Positions 44,003 to 53,799 are shown, counted from the first letter of the stretch. The stretch: 64,000 nt of DNA from DYRB01 sp963802205 (GCA_963802205.1 CAWDHW010000024.1:1-64000); one strand, 5' to 3'. The notes: a model not told the origin generated them from the sequence alone. Numbers and translations are program-made.

Positions 44003-44772
44003 TGCCACTTAGCATGAACGCCTCCGCCACCCATCTGGTGCTGATCCCGAGCTTTAACCCAGGGGTCCAAGTGTATGACTCGGTGCGGGCTGCCCGTCGG
44101 CAATGGACACCGGTGTGGGTGGTGGTTGACGGTAGCACCGACGGCACGGCCGCCGGCCTCCAGGCAATGGCGGCCACAGATCCCGGCCTAAGGGTGGTGG
44201 TCTTGCCCGAAAATCACGGCAAGGGCGCGGCGGTTTTGCATGGCCTCGACCTCGCCGCGAGTGAAGGTTTCACCGACGCGCTGACCATGGACTCCGACGG
44301 CCAACATCCGGCCGACCTCATCCCGGCCTTCATGGCGACTTCCATTGCGGCCCCGGATTGTATGGTACTGGGCGTGCCGGTGTTCGACGCCAGCGCGCCA
44401 AAGCTGCGCGTACAAGGCCGCAAGGTGTCCAACGGGTGGGCCAACCTGGAGACCTTGTGGATGGGCATCGGTGACTCCCTCTTTGGCTTCCGCGTCTATC
44501 CCATCGAACCCCTGCGCCAAACGATGCATGGCCAGCGCTGGATGCGCCGCTTCGACTTCGATCCAGAGGCGGTGGTGCGCCTGTGCTGGCGCGGCGTCCG
44601 CCCCATCAACCTGCCAGCACCGGTGAAGTATCTGGCCGCCGATGAAGGAGGTGTCTCTCACTTCAATTATCTGCGGGACAACGCCCTGCTAACCTGGATG
44701 CACACCCGCCTGATGCTTGGCTTCCTGCTTCGGCTGCCGCTGTTGATCGGACGGCGGCTCGCTAAGGCTTGA
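44002..44772 (+). CDS. GT2 glycosyltransferase (dolichol-phosphate-mannose-synthase-like)
   Basis: 256 residues from ATG 44002; Met 44014 is an alternative. The GT-A domain has LVLIPSFNPGVQVYDS, VVDGSTDGT and the metal-binding LTMDSDGQHPADLIP. A C-terminal hydrophobic segment (LMLGFLLRLPLLIG) may attach it to the membrane. This subtype is found in aryl-polyene gene clusters, where it may glycosylate the lipid-linked pigment. It is the last gene of the plus-strand pigment operon; the convergent antiporter gene ends four bases away. Confidence 0.87.
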   Translation: MPLSMNASATHLVLIPSFNPGVQVYDSVRAARRQWTPVWVVVDGSTDGTAAGLQAMAATDPGLRVVVLPENHGKGAAVLHGLDLAASEGFTDALTMDSDGQHPADLIPAFMATSIAAPDCMVLGVPVFDASAPKLRVQGRKVSNGWANLETLWMGIGDSLFGFRVYPIEPLRQTMHGQRWMRRFDFDPEAVVRLCWRGVRPINLPAPVKYLAADEGGVSHFNYLRDNALLTWMHTRLMLGFLLRLPLLIGRRLAKA

Positions 44773-44776
44773 GCAT

Positions 44777-46093
44777 TCAGCCACGTGCCTCGACGGCGAC
44801 CCCGACTCTTGGCAGCCAGCGCCGCAGCCCTGGCGTGGTGATAACGGTGCTGAAGATGGCCATCAGCACCAGCATGGTGAAGACTTGCTGGGAAATAACG
44901 CCAAGGTCGTAGCCGACATTGATGACGATGAGTTCCATCAGCGCGCGGGTATTCATCATGATACCGATCAGTTTGCCTTCGTCGGGGGAGAGCCCCGCCC
45001 AGCGGGCCGCAACATAACTGCCGCCGAATTTGCCCAGGGTGGCCAGGGCGATGAGCAGCAGGCACCAGCCCCAGGCGGCGGCGGAATCCAGGCCGCCAAT
45101 GTTGGTACGCAACCCGGTGTAGGTGAAAAAGATGGGTAGAAAGAAGACCATGACGAAGTGACCGATGCGCTCCTTCCAGGCCTCGATCAGCTCGTGTTCG
45201 TCATGCAGGATCACCCCCATCATGAAGCCGCCAAAGATGGCGAAGATGCCGAGCTGATACGTGGTAATGGCCGAGATGAAGATGCCGGCGAGTACAACGC
45301 CGAGGAGATTGTGGGTGAGCTTGCCGCGCCCGGCCTTTTCGCCCACCGGCACCGGGCCGGCCTGGCTGACGCGGATGATATGCTTCATGAGCGGTCGCAC
45401 CACGAACCACCAGCTCAGAAAGAAGCCGGCGACCAGCATCACCTTGAGGCCAAAGTCCGCGGCGCTGAACTGGGCCATGGTCAGCGCAGTGACTAGGGCA
45501 AGCAGCAGCCAGCCGACCACGTCATTGATGGCCGCAGCGCTGATGGCGATGACGCCGATAGGCAGGCGGGTGATCTTGAACTCGATCATCATCCGGCCAA
45601 GGATAGGCAACGCCGTGATAGAGAAGGCCGTGGCGATGAATAGCGCCGAGGCGAGCCGATCAACGCCGGGTGATAACAGCGGAGCCGTGACGTACCCGAA
45701 GCCGAAACCCAGCGCAAAGGGCATCAGCATGCTGGCCGTGGCGACATAGGTGACGGCCCGGCGGTTATGCCGGTCCACCAGATGGGAAAAATCGAACTCC
45801 AGGCCAATCTGGAACATCAGCAGGATCAGGCCGATCTGCGACAACATCTGCATGGGCGCCGGCGGCGCCGATCCAAAAACGTACCCGAAGACCCCCGGCG
45901 CCAGCAGGCCAAACAGGGAAGGCCCGAGCAGGATGCCGACGATGATCTCGCCCACCGCCGGCGACTGCCCGATCCGGTGTGCAACCTCCCCGCCCAGGCG
46001 CGCAGCCAGAATGATCACGGTCAATTGCAGCAGGGTGAAGAACAGCAGTGCCTCGGTCTGATGGACCGCGAGGGCGTGCGCGGGCGCCGTCAT
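44777..46093 (-). CDS. CPA2-family cation/proton antiporter
   Basis: 438 residues with about twelve membrane helices. QSPAVGEIIVGILLGPSLFG and the core helix AISAAAINDVVGWLLLAL with its Asp are typical of the monovalent cation:proton antiporter-2 (NapA/KefB) family, without the C-terminal RCK domain of KefB. It exchanges Na+ or K+ for H+ in the inner membrane. The ATG overlaps the fabG stop (ATGA), so it is translated as part of the pigment operon even though it has no obvious biosynthetic role. Confidence 0.9.
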   Translation of the reverse strand: MTAPAHALAVHQTEALLFFTLLQLTVIILAARLGGEVAHRIGQSPAVGEIIVGILLGPSLFGLLAPGVFGYVFGSAPPAPMQMLSQIGLILLMFQIGLEFDFSHLVDRHNRRAVTYVATASMLMPFALGFGFGYVTAPLLSPGVDRLASALFIATAFSITALPILGRMMIEFKITRLPIGVIAISAAAINDVVGWLLLALVTALTMAQFSAADFGLKVMLVAGFFLSWWFVVRPLMKHIIRVSQAGPVPVGEKAGRGKLTHNLLGVVLAGIFISAITTYQLGIFAIFGGFMMGVILHDEHELIEAWKERIGHFVMVFFLPIFFTYTGLRTNIGGLDSAAAWGWCLLLIALATLGKFGGSYVAARWAGLSPDEGKLIGIMMNTRALMELIVINVGYDLGVISQQVFTMLVLMAIFSTVITTPGLRRWLPRVGVAVEARG

Positions 46094-46809
46094 ATCATGC
46101 CTCCATTCACAGAGATGACCTGGCCAGTGATATAGCTGGCCTGTTTGGAGGCAAGAAACCCAACCAGGTCTGCCACTTCCGCCGGCCTGCCGGCCCGCTT
46201 CATGGGCACCAAGGCGGCGATGGTCTTCTCGTCGAACACCCCATCGATCATGCCGGTCTGAATGATGCCAGGGGCGACGGCATTCACGGTGATACCGCGG
46301 CTGGCCAGTTCCAGGGACAACGACTTGGTGGCGGCGTGCAGCCCCCCTTTGGCCGCGGCGTAGTTCACTTGGCCGCGGTTGCCGGTAAGCCCGGCGATGG
46401 ACGTGATATTGACGATACGGCCCCAGCGGCTGCGGATCATGGGCATGGTCAACGGTTGGGTGACGTGAAAAAAGCCGTCAAGCGACACAGCCAATACCTT
46501 ATGCCACTGGGCCGCACTCATGCCGGGGAAAACGGCATCGTCATGCACACCGGCATTGTTGATCAGGACCTGAATGGGCGACTCCGAGACAAGTCCCTCA
46601 AGGACGACACGACTGGCTTCGGCGTCGGTCACGTCAAAGGCGATGGCCTCAGCCGCGCCACCCGTCTTGGAGATGTCTTCCGCCAACGCGGTTGCCTTGG
46701 CCAGGTTCCGGTTGGCGTGGACGTAGACGTAACAACCGTCAGCGGCCAACCGTCTACAGATCGCCGCGCCGATGTCGCCGCTTCCGCCGGTAACGAGGGC
46801 GCGTTTCAT
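46090..46809 (-). CDS. FabG-like 3-oxoacyl-ACP reductase of the aryl-polyene pathway
   Basis: 239-residue short-chain dehydrogenase. The NAD(P) site TGGSGDIG, the NNAG motif, the catalytic Ser in NITSIAG and YxxxK as YAAAK are all present, followed by VAPGIIQTGM. It should reduce the beta-keto group after each condensation on the ACP. It is coupled to the dehydratase upstream and to the antiporter downstream through four-base overlaps. Confidence 0.93.
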   Translation of the reverse strand: MKRALVTGGSGDIGAAICRRLAADGCYVYVHANRNLAKATALAEDISKTGGAAEAIAFDVTDAEASRVVLEGLVSESPIQVLINNAGVHDDAVFPGMSAAQWHKVLAVSLDGFFHVTQPLTMPMIRSRWGRIVNITSIAGLTGNRGQVNYAAAKGGLHAATKSLSLELASRGITVNAVAPGIIQTGMIDGVFDEKTIAALVPMKRAGRPAEVADLVGFLASKQASYITGQVISVNGGMI

Positions 46810-47255
46810 GTCGGCTTCCCCAGTTTGGCCGCATCCAGCACCACGACAACGCGACCATTCAACAGCAGGCGCTCCCCGACGGAAATGCTGAAACCATAAA
46901 GGATGGTGTTGTCGTCGCCGGAGAGGCGCTCGGCCTCCACGCTCAGATGGGCATCGATGTCATCCAGTCGGGCAACATGCAGTTCGACCCCGCGCACGCT
47001 GGCGAGGTAACCGGCACGGGGGGCCATATCGGCCACTGCCAGTAGGGCGCCGTGGGCAGCCATGGCCTGGGCGGCATATTCGATGCCGCAGACGGCCCCC
47101 AACCGACCGTGGGCGCGCAGGGGGTTACCCTGATCGCTGTGGCTCGCAGCCGTGCAGCGTATGCGGTGGGCGTCCCACGCATCGATGTGGTCCAGCAGGC
47201 ACATGCTGCCCTGGTGCGGCAGGTGGGCGAGCAGCCAGGTACGGTCTAACCGCAT
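46806..47255 (-). CDS. 3-hydroxyacyl-ACP dehydratase-like hotdog protein (FabA/ApeP type)
   Basis: 149 residues from ATG 47255 (MRLDRTWLLAHLPHQGSMCLLDHI). The LPHQGSMCLLDHI start and GIEYAAQAMAAHGAL are typical of the ApeP-like dehydratase of aryl-polyene and xanthomonadin loci, which removes water to leave trans double bonds. In the raw sequence a long open frame joins it to the gene before, but only because of a frameshift there. The real start overlaps the preceding stop by about 10 bp. Confidence 0.85.
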   Translation of the reverse strand: MRLDRTWLLAHLPHQGSMCLLDHIDAWDAHRIRCTAASHSDQGNPLRAHGRLGAVCGIEYAAQAMAAHGALLAVADMAPRAGYLASVRGVELHVARLDDIDAHLSVEAERLSGDDNTILYGFSISVGERLLLNGRVVVVLDAAKLGKPT

Positions 47256-48062
47256 GGTTGGACATCCACTGCCAAGCTGAGCGGTTCCAGGTATTCCAGG
47301 ATCACCGGACCGGTACGACCTCGGGCCAGCGCCTGTAGCAGCGGCAGGCCACGAGCCGACGGAACCTGACGGCGCAGGGACTCCAGATCCGGATTTTCCA
47401 TTGGGTCCACCGGACCCCCTACCAAATCGACCTGCACGCGGGCCAGGGAGTGGGGGCTTCGTTGCGGCATCAATAGCCAAGGCCAGACCGAAAGCAGCCC
47501 GTAGGGGGCGTTTGGCGTGCAATGGCTCCGGGTGAGGCGCCTCGTAGGTCACCAGCAGGGTGCCAACGCCGTCGGCTATCACCTGCGTCAGTGCCTCCAG
47601 CAGACCCGCCCCGAAGCTGCCGTCATAGGCGCATAGCACCGTGGCGGGGGTCATGGCGCCGGACGCGATGCCCCAATAGCCGGCCGCGGCGTTATGCACC
47701 GAATTGTGGAAGCGAGTGGGAGAGATGTGGCGATCCTCCGAGGCCAGCACCTGACAGATGGCGTCGCAGTTGTCGCCATCCGCGCCGGACGATGAAAACA
47801 CGGTGGCCAGTTGTTTGGCATCCAACTGCGCGGCGGCGATGGCCTCTTGCGCCACGGCCAGTGCGACCTTGACGACCAGGCCGACGCGGCGCCGTTCGGG
47901 AGGGGGAAGCGCCACAGGGGGCGGCACAATGATCGGCCGCGGCTCATAGCCGACCACACCGGTCAGGATAGGCTGAGCCGCAGCCCAGTTGTCCAGGCCC
48001 GGGCCTAGAAGGCCGACGCCATCGATCCAGCCGCTGAGGGTGCCTGCGCTGGGGGATGCCAT
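47246..48062 (-). pseudogene. Beta-ketoacyl synthase-like chain-length-factor subunit (frameshifted)
   Basis: Starts at ATG 48062, one base after the KS stop. The thiolase-like N-terminal fold includes VFSSSGADGDN and SPTRFHNSVHNAAAGYWG. The position of the nucleophilic Cys is not Cys (LCAYDGSFGAG), as in chain-length-factor partners of a KS. At about 47470-47480 an apparent single extra base shifts the frame; the remaining 70 or so residues (PHSLARVQVDLVGG) are in the next frame and stop at 47246. Corrected length is 271 residues. It should dimerise with the active KS and set polyene length. Confidence 0.78.
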
Positions 48063-48063
48063 A

Positions 48064-49260
48064 TCAGCCTGCGCGTCCCAGCACCAGGCTGCAATTGGTT
48101 CCGCCGAAGCCGAAGGAATTGCTCATCACCCGGCGCGGCGCAATATCGCTATTGGCGGTCAGATACTGGATGGGAATGCCCGGATCGAGGTGGAGGGTAT
48201 TGATTCCCCCCGGCAGGAAAGCCTGTTGCAGGGCCAGGGCGCTAATAACGGCCTCCAGGCCGCCCGCCGCCCCCAGGGTATGCCCTGTCGCACCCTTGGT
48301 CGAGCTGCATGGGGTCTGGTCGCCGAACAGCGCTACCACCGCCTTGCCCTCAGCGGCATCGTTGCTCAGCGTCGCGGTACCGTGCAGGTTGATATAGTCG
48401 ATGTCCGCCGCTTGCAAACCTGCCGATCGCAGTGCAGCGGCCATGGCCATCCGGGCGCCCAGTCCTTCGGGATGGGGAGCGGACATGTGGTAGGCGTCGC
48501 TGGACTCGCCGGCACCCAGCAGCAACACGGCATCGGCGTCGAGACTTCCGCCGGGCCGTTCCAGCAGCGCAAAGGCGGCGGCCTCGCCGATGGAGAGGCC
48601 CTTGCGGTCTACATCAAAAGGCCGGCACGGTTCGGGTGAGAGCAGCTCCAGGGAATTGAAGCCGTACAGCGTCGTCAGGCAGAGCGAGTCCACACCACCC
48701 ACGATGGCTGCATCGATCACACCGGCGGCCAGCATGCGGGCGGCCGAGGCGAACACTTTGGCACTCGACGAGCAGGCGGTGGAGACGACCACGGCCGGCC
48801 CTTCAAGACGAAACCAATGGCGAACGACATCCGCCACCGAATAGGTGTTGTGGGTAGTGCGGTAGTTGAAGTCATTTGGCAAGGCCCCAGTACCCGGGTC
48901 CCGGCGACGGTAGGCCTGCTCGGTCTGCAGAATACCGGCGGTGCTCGTACCGAGCAGCACACCCACCCGCCGCCGACCGTGCCGGACAATGGCCGCCTCG
49001 ACGGCGGAGCTAAAGCCGTCCTGTTGCAGGCCCAGTACGGCAAGTCGATTGTTGCGGCATTCGTATTCCCCGAGGAAGGCCGGCAACGGGGAATCGTCCA
49101 CCTTCGGCACCTCGCCGATGTACGTTTCGATATCGCGTATGGTCTCGAATCGGCAAGGGGCCAGGCCGCCACGTTGCTGACGCAATGCCGTCAGGGTCGC
49201 TTCGAGACCGCAGCCGAGGCAACTGCTGACGGTAAAGTGGGAAAGGTGGACAGGAGTCAC
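48064..49260 (-). CDS. Beta-ketoacyl-ACP synthase (FabF-like) of the aryl-polyene pathway
   Basis: 398 residues with the full Cys-His-His triad: STACSSS, HGTATLSND and GATGHTLGAAG. The C-terminal NSFGFGGTN is intact. It condenses malonyl-ACP with the growing aryl-polyene chain. The start ATG overlaps the methyltransferase stop (ATGA), and the chain-length-factor-like gene follows directly, forming a KS/CLF pair as in type II polyketide-like systems. Confidence 0.94.
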   Translation of the reverse strand: MTPVHLSHFTVSSCLGCGLEATLTALRQQRGGLAPCRFETIRDIETYIGEVPKVDDSPLPAFLGEYECRNNRLAVLGLQQDGFSSAVEAAIVRHGRRRVGVLLGTSTAGILQTEQAYRRRDPGTGALPNDFNYRTTHNTYSVADVVRHWFRLEGPAVVVSTACSSSAKVFASAARMLAAGVIDAAIVGGVDSLCLTTLYGFNSLELLSPEPCRPFDVDRKGLSIGEAAAFALLERPGGSLDADAVLLLGAGESSDAYHMSAPHPEGLGARMAMAAALRSAGLQAADIDYINLHGTATLSNDAAEGKAVVALFGDQTPCSSTKGATGHTLGAAGGLEAVISALALQQAFLPGGINTLHLDPGIPIQYLTANSDIAPRRVMSNSFGFGGTNCSLVLGRAG

Positions 49261-50045
49261 GAGGGAATATTGGTTGTGTCAGATTGAGCTGAACAGATCC
49301 CCGCCCCGGCCGTCTCGCCCAACCGGGCGATCAGCATGACGTTGGCGAAAGGCCGGTCACCGTTCATAGGGGCGGTCTCGACACGAAAGCCCAGGGCCTC
49401 CAGTGCCTGTATCCAGTCGGGCAAGCGGCGGCAATGCAGGCGGAGCAGGCCGTTGCCGCGGAAAAAGGCCACCGTGCGATCGATCCAGTTGCTTAGCTGG
49501 AATCCCAGACCGGCGCCGGCGTCTCCCACGCGGGTCAAGAACAGGCCGTTGGGCGGTAGGGCGGCACGTACCCTTCGCAGGATGTCGTCCTGCGAAGGAC
49601 CGTCAACATAATGCACAGCATCCATGATCACCACCACATCGGCTTGGCCAAAATCCACCTGGCGCATATCGCCCACTTCAAAGTGGGCTGGCCCTCCCAT
49701 AGCGAGCCGAGCCCGTTTCACATCATCCTTCGACATGTCAACGCCACGGATGTCTGCCACCCGCGGGGGGGCGGGCCAATCCGCCGGCCAGTCGCCGGCA
49801 TCATACAGTTGCCGGGCGGACAACAGCCAGGCCGCGAGCAGTCCCTGGCCGCAGCCCAGGTCGAGGATGCGTGCGTTGCCGGGGAACAACCCGCGCTCCA
49901 AGATGCCACAGAACACCGGGTCGGTGCCCAGCTTGCCGCGGGCGAAGTGGTAGGCGAATTTGCCCGCGGCCCGGTAAGGCGCGCTGGCACGGTCGATGAG
50001 GCGTTTACGAACGGCTTTGGGGCCCAAGGTTGTGGAGGGGGTCAC
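49257..50045 (-). CDS. SAM-dependent methyltransferase of the pigment locus
   Basis: 262 residues. Motif I is ILDLGCGQGLLAAWLL, followed by IRGVDMSKDDVKRA and an acidic VVVIMDAVHYVD motif. The C-terminal end is variable. Methyltransferases of this type sit in aryl-polyene clusters and would methylate the aryl hydroxyl or ring; the exact target is inferred only. Four-base overlaps couple it to the deacetylase gene and to the KS gene. Confidence 0.87.
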   Translation of the reverse strand: MTPSTTLGPKAVRKRLIDRASAPYRAAGKFAYHFARGKLGTDPVFCGILERGLFPGNARILDLGCGQGLLAAWLLSARQLYDAGDWPADWPAPPRVADIRGVDMSKDDVKRARLAMGGPAHFEVGDMRQVDFGQADVVVIMDAVHYVDGPSQDDILRRVRAALPPNGLFLTRVGDAGAGLGFQLSNWIDRTVAFFRGNGLLRLHCRRLPDWIQALEALGFRVETAPMNGDRPFANVMLIARLGETAGAGICSAQSDTTNIPS

Positions 50046-50876
50046 GGCACGGGGCTTTCCAGGGCCGAACGCAGGGCGACGGTCTTGAGGCCGATGGCGG
50101 CCGCCGCCTCCAGCACCCGGGGCAGAACGGCAAGGACCACCGGCTGACCGGAGACGGTGCGGGCGCCGTTACCGTCATGCAGGAGCAGGATGTCGCCGGC
50201 GGCGAGGTTACGGATCAAACGACGCGCGACATCGTCGGCGTTTCGGTTGCGGGTGTCGTAGCCACGTCGTGTCCAACTGGCCAGGTGGAGGCCGTGCCGG
50301 GCCAGGATGGGTTCCAGAAAGGGATTACGCAGGCCGGCGGGGGGGCGGAAGAAACAGGGCAGCTGCCCGGTGAGGGCGGCCAGGCTGGCCTGGGCGGTTT
50401 GGATCTCGCGGGCCATGCGCCAGGGCCCGAAGGTGGAAAAGTGGTGATAGTGGTGCTGACTGTGGTTTTCCACGGCATGACCCCGCCGAACGATTTCCCG
50501 GCAAAGCTCCGGATGGCGCTGAGCCCTCGATCCGATGCAGAAAAAGCTGGCGCGGGCATCGAAGCGGTCTAGCAGGTCGAGCACCTGCGGCGTCACCTCC
50601 GGGTCGGGACCGTCATCGATGGTGACGGCGATATGCCCCACCGCCGCGACGGGCGGCAAGCGGACCCAGTTGGGACCGAGGCCCCGGCTACGCGGCCAGA
50701 GACCGGCGGCGGTGAGGGCCAGGTGGTTGGCGGCCAGTGCACCCACCCCCCATGGCCACAGCCCCGGCTGCATCGCAAGCATACCCCAGGGCACCGGCGT
50801 GCATGGCGAAAGTGGCCTGCAACAACGGTGTGGGGCGCCAATGGCGGCTGGCCTGGGCAGGCGGCGGGGCCATCAT
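50042..50876 (-). pseudogene. Polysaccharide deacetylase family protein (frameshifted near its start)
   Basis: Starts at ATG 50876 in the exporter stop. The first about 30 residues (ASRHWRPTPLLQATFAMHAG) are in one frame. One extra base near 50785 moves the rest, from GMLAMQPGLWPWG onward, to another. The carbohydrate-esterase-4 domain is intact: TIDDGPDPE, the zinc ligands in HSQHHYHH, RPPAG and LLLHDGN. Removing the base gives 277 residues with N-terminal hydrophobic helices. Translation from the internal ATG at 50794 could still give a nearly complete enzyme. Deacetylases are recurrent in this locus type; the substrate is unknown. Confidence 0.75.
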
Positions 50877-53209
50877 GGCCGCCTTGCCAGGATGGCCGAA
50901 AAGGCCAGGGCCAGCATAGCGCCCGGACCGACCGTGGAGCCGATGGCGCTGAGCACCGGCACGCTGGAAAAGGCAAGGATGCCAAAGCCGGCCACCGTCG
51001 TGCTGACGGCAAGCAGCAGTGAGGCCAGGACGCGCGGCGAGATGCCCCCTTCGGCAGCCCCGCGGTCGAAGAACAGGGCATAGTTGGAACCGACGGCCAC
51101 CACCAGCAGCATGCCTACCAGATGCAGGATGTTCAGTTGGCGACCGGCCAGGACCAGGCCGGCGATGACCACGGCAACGGCGACGACCAGCGGGGCAATG
51201 ATGCGGAACACCCGGGCTGGCGAACGGGTGGCGGCGAACAGCAGGCCGAGGATAGCGACCAGACCTGCGAGCGACAGCAGGATGGCCTCGCGCACATAGC
51301 CCGCATAAAGGCGGTCGGACTCGCCCTTCAGATCGACGAAATAGACACCCGCCAGGCCCGTCTCCCCAAGGGCAACACGCATCTGCTGCGCGTCGAGGCC
51401 GCGAGCGCCCGCGACGCGCAGCGGCAGCAAGGCGGTCCAGTGCCTCCCCGACGGCATCAGCAGGGCGTCCACACCCTCCGCGATGGACGTGCCTTGGATG
51501 TCTTCCGGATTCAGGGTGGCCTGGTTGCGAGCCTTCGCCACGTCTGCAAAGAACGGTTCGAAGCGATCCGGCTGCAGGGGCAACTCGGCAATGGCCGCCT
51601 GGAAACGCCGGCGTAGCTCAGCGTCGGTCGGCAGGCTGGCCAGGCGCTGGCGTTGGGTCGCCTGGCTGGGAAGATAGGCGGCGGGGCTCTCGAAGCCATC
51701 GATAACGCCTGCCGCTTCCAACCCCTGGAGGACGGCCGCGACGCGCTCGCTGATGACCAGCGCCGCCTCCTGCTCGGCGGCGGTCACTACCACCAGATAG
51801 CGCACGTCCGGGGCGCCCAGGTCGGCGCGCATGGCCATGTCGAGGGCCTGGTCGGCGGCAGGCACTGGACTGAGGGCCGCCAGTTCGCCGCTCCACATGC
51901 CGTCGCGCTTCACCACAAGCACGGTGCAGGCGGCCACGAATAGCACCATGACGGGCCAGCGCAGACGGCCAGCCCGTTCAACCCAGACATGCACGCTGCG
52001 GCCGATGGCGGTGACATCGTGCACCCGGAGATCTGGGGGCAAGAGGGTAGGCAGTACGAAGCGGGTGACCAGGGCAGCGGTGACCAGGCCGGCGATGGCG
52101 TACAGGCCCAGTTGGGCCAGGCCGGGAAAGCTGGAAAAGAGCAGGGAGGCGAAGCCGAACACCGAGGTGAGCACGCCGATCCGAATCGTGGGCCAGAAAG
52201 CAGCCCCCCAGTTGCCCTGGGTCTGGCTGGGCGGGCCTTGCGTCTGTTCCGACTGCATGAGGAGGTAGATGGAATAATCGACGGCCTCACCGATGAGGGC
52301 GGTGCCGAAGCCGAGGGTGACGCCATGCACCACACCGAATCCGAGGCTCACCGCTGCCACGCCGGCCAAAGCACCGGACAGCACCGGCAACAGGCCCAGC
52401 AACACCGCCCTGGGCGAACGGTAGACCAGCAGCAGGAGGCCGACGATGATCAGGCTACCGACGCCGGAGAGGCGTAGCACCTGGTCCTTGATGGTGGCGC
52501 GTGACGCCACGGAGAAGGGACCGGGGCCGGTCAGTGCCAGCCGCATATCCGGCTGGGAAGTCTCCTGAAAGGCCGCCCGGATGGCCGCGACGGCCTGTTG
52601 CTGTCCGTCCGTGTCCGCCCCCTCGGCGCGGGTGCGGGCCAGGAGCAGGGCGCGCTGACCGTCGCGGGAGGCCCAGACGCCGTCCGCCATTTGCGGCCGA
52701 TGGCTGCTACCCATGGCGTCCAGCAGTTGCACGAACTCGCCGGTGGGATCGCGCGGCAACAACGCCTTGCTGAACAGCCCGGCGGAGGTGGCAAGCAGGT
52801 CGATGCTGTCGGCAACGCTTGCACGCAGGCCATCCACGCTGAAACGATCGGCATTCACTGCCGGGCTCAACAGATAGCGGTTGTCGAACAGGACCTGACG
52901 GTCCCGTTCCAGGCTCAGGGACTCGCCGTTGGCGATGTGCAGAAACCGGGCATCCGCGCGCAGGCGGGCGGCCAGATCGCGCGAGACGCGGGTGCGGGCG
53001 GCTTGGTCGGCCCCCTCGATGCCGATCAAGATCAGGCGGGAGGCGATGCCGGATTTGAGTTGGTCGATGAGGAGTTGCTGTTCCTGGGTGGGTGTCCGCG
53101 GCAAAAAGGCGGACAGGTCGGCCGTGTAGTTCGCCCGACTCACGACCCAGAGACAAGCGAACAGAAAGGCCAGCCAGAGTGCGATCGCGGCGCTGGCACG
53201 CCGCGTCAT
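50873..53209 (-). CDS. MMPL/RND-type exporter
   Basis: 778 residues from ATG 53209 (MTRRASAAIALWLAFLFACL), inside the lolA-like stop. There are about twelve membrane helices in two repeats, each with a large periplasmic loop. The proton-relay region is visible in GTALIGEAVDYSIYLLMQ and again near the C-terminus. MMPL transporters move lipids and polyketide-lipids out of the inner membrane, and this one is expected to carry the finished aryl-polyene lipid. A longer open frame to 53362 is antisense to lolA coding sequence and is not used. Confidence 0.92.
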   Translation of the reverse strand: MTRRASAAIALWLAFLFACLWVVSRANYTADLSAFLPRTPTQEQQLLIDQLKSGIASRLILIGIEGADQAARTRVSRDLAARLRADARFLHIANGESLSLERDRQVLFDNRYLLSPAVNADRFSVDGLRASVADSIDLLATSAGLFSKALLPRDPTGEFVQLLDAMGSSHRPQMADGVWASRDGQRALLLARTRAEGADTDGQQQAVAAIRAAFQETSQPDMRLALTGPGPFSVASRATIKDQVLRLSGVGSLIIVGLLLLVYRSPRAVLLGLLPVLSGALAGVAAVSLGFGVVHGVTLGFGTALIGEAVDYSIYLLMQSEQTQGPPSQTQGNWGAAFWPTIRIGVLTSVFGFASLLFSSFPGLAQLGLYAIAGLVTAALVTRFVLPTLLPPDLRVHDVTAIGRSVHVWVERAGRLRWPVMVLFVAACTVLVVKRDGMWSGELAALSPVPAADQALDMAMRADLGAPDVRYLVVVTAAEQEAALVISERVAAVLQGLEAAGVIDGFESPAAYLPSQATQRQRLASLPTDAELRRRFQAAIAELPLQPDRFEPFFADVAKARNQATLNPEDIQGTSIAEGVDALLMPSGRHWTALLPLRVAGARGLDAQQMRVALGETGLAGVYFVDLKGESDRLYAGYVREAILLSLAGLVAILGLLFAATRSPARVFRIIAPLVVAVAVVIAGLVLAGRQLNILHLVGMLLVVAVGSNYALFFDRGAAEGGISPRVLASLLLAVSTTVAGFGILAFSSVPVLSAIGSTVGPGAMLALAFSAILARRP

Positions 53210-53799
53210 GGCCCGACGCCCTTCTGGACGCTCATCACCGAGCGGTCGCCGTCGGCCTGCAGGATCTCCACCGTGCGCACCTCGCCCAGCCGCCCTTCCA
53301 TGCGTATGCGGGCGATCACGCTGCCCACTCGGGTGTCTAGCGGCGTCAGCACCAGGGTCCAACGCTCACGACTGCCTTCGAGGCTGAGGCGATAGACCCC
53401 TTCCAGCGCCGTGCGGTCGCCGGCCAGGGTGGCGCGTATGCTCTCGATCATGGCCGCCACCTCAGGATAATCCCTGAGTTGCAGTACATGCCTCTGGAGC
53501 TGCCGCTCCACGGTGAGGACATCGCCGTCCAGCACCAGGGTTTCGACCTTCGGCTTGAGCGTGCGTTTTTCCAGGCGGCCGGGCGGAACGAATAGAAGCT
53601 CGCCGGACGACTCGACGGGCTGGTCCAGTATCGAAATGTACTTCTTCTCGGTGAAGGTCGCCGACCCATGCGTAGCGTTCGCCAATAAGTCCATGAGCTG
53701 GCCAATCGTGAACTGGGCGGCCTGAGCGGACAGACACAATCCGAGCAAAAAGACGGCGAGTATCGCCCTTGCGCCCAAACGCTGCACGGAACGGGTCAT
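53206..53799 (-). CDS. LolA-like outer-membrane lipid carrier
   Basis: 197 residues with a signal peptide ending at SAQAAQ. The LolA-like half-barrel is seen in ATFTEKKYISILDQPVESSGELLF and ETLVLDGDVLTVER. It should ferry a hydrophobic product across the periplasm, here presumably the pigment lipid released by the MMPL exporter. LolA-like proteins paired with MMPL exporters are a signature of aryl-polyene clusters. It overlaps the acyltransferase upstream and the exporter downstream by four bases each. Confidence 0.87.
   Translation of the reverse strand: MTRSVQRLGARAILAVFLLGLCLSAQAAQFTIGQLMDLLANATHGSATFTEKKYISILDQPVESSGELLFVPPGRLEKRTLKPKVETLVLDGDVLTVERQLQRHVLQLRDYPEVAAMIESIRATLAGDRTALEGVYRLSLEGSRERWTLVLTPLDTRVGSVIARIRMEGRLGEVRTVEILQADGDRSVMSVQKGVGP

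Noticed and set aside
46806..48062. Single 418-residue KS-dehydratase fusion
   Set aside because: The linker is Gly/Ser/Pro-rich nonsense, and the true end of the KS-like protein and the dehydratase start are found in the neighbouring frame; the fusion is produced by a frameshift.
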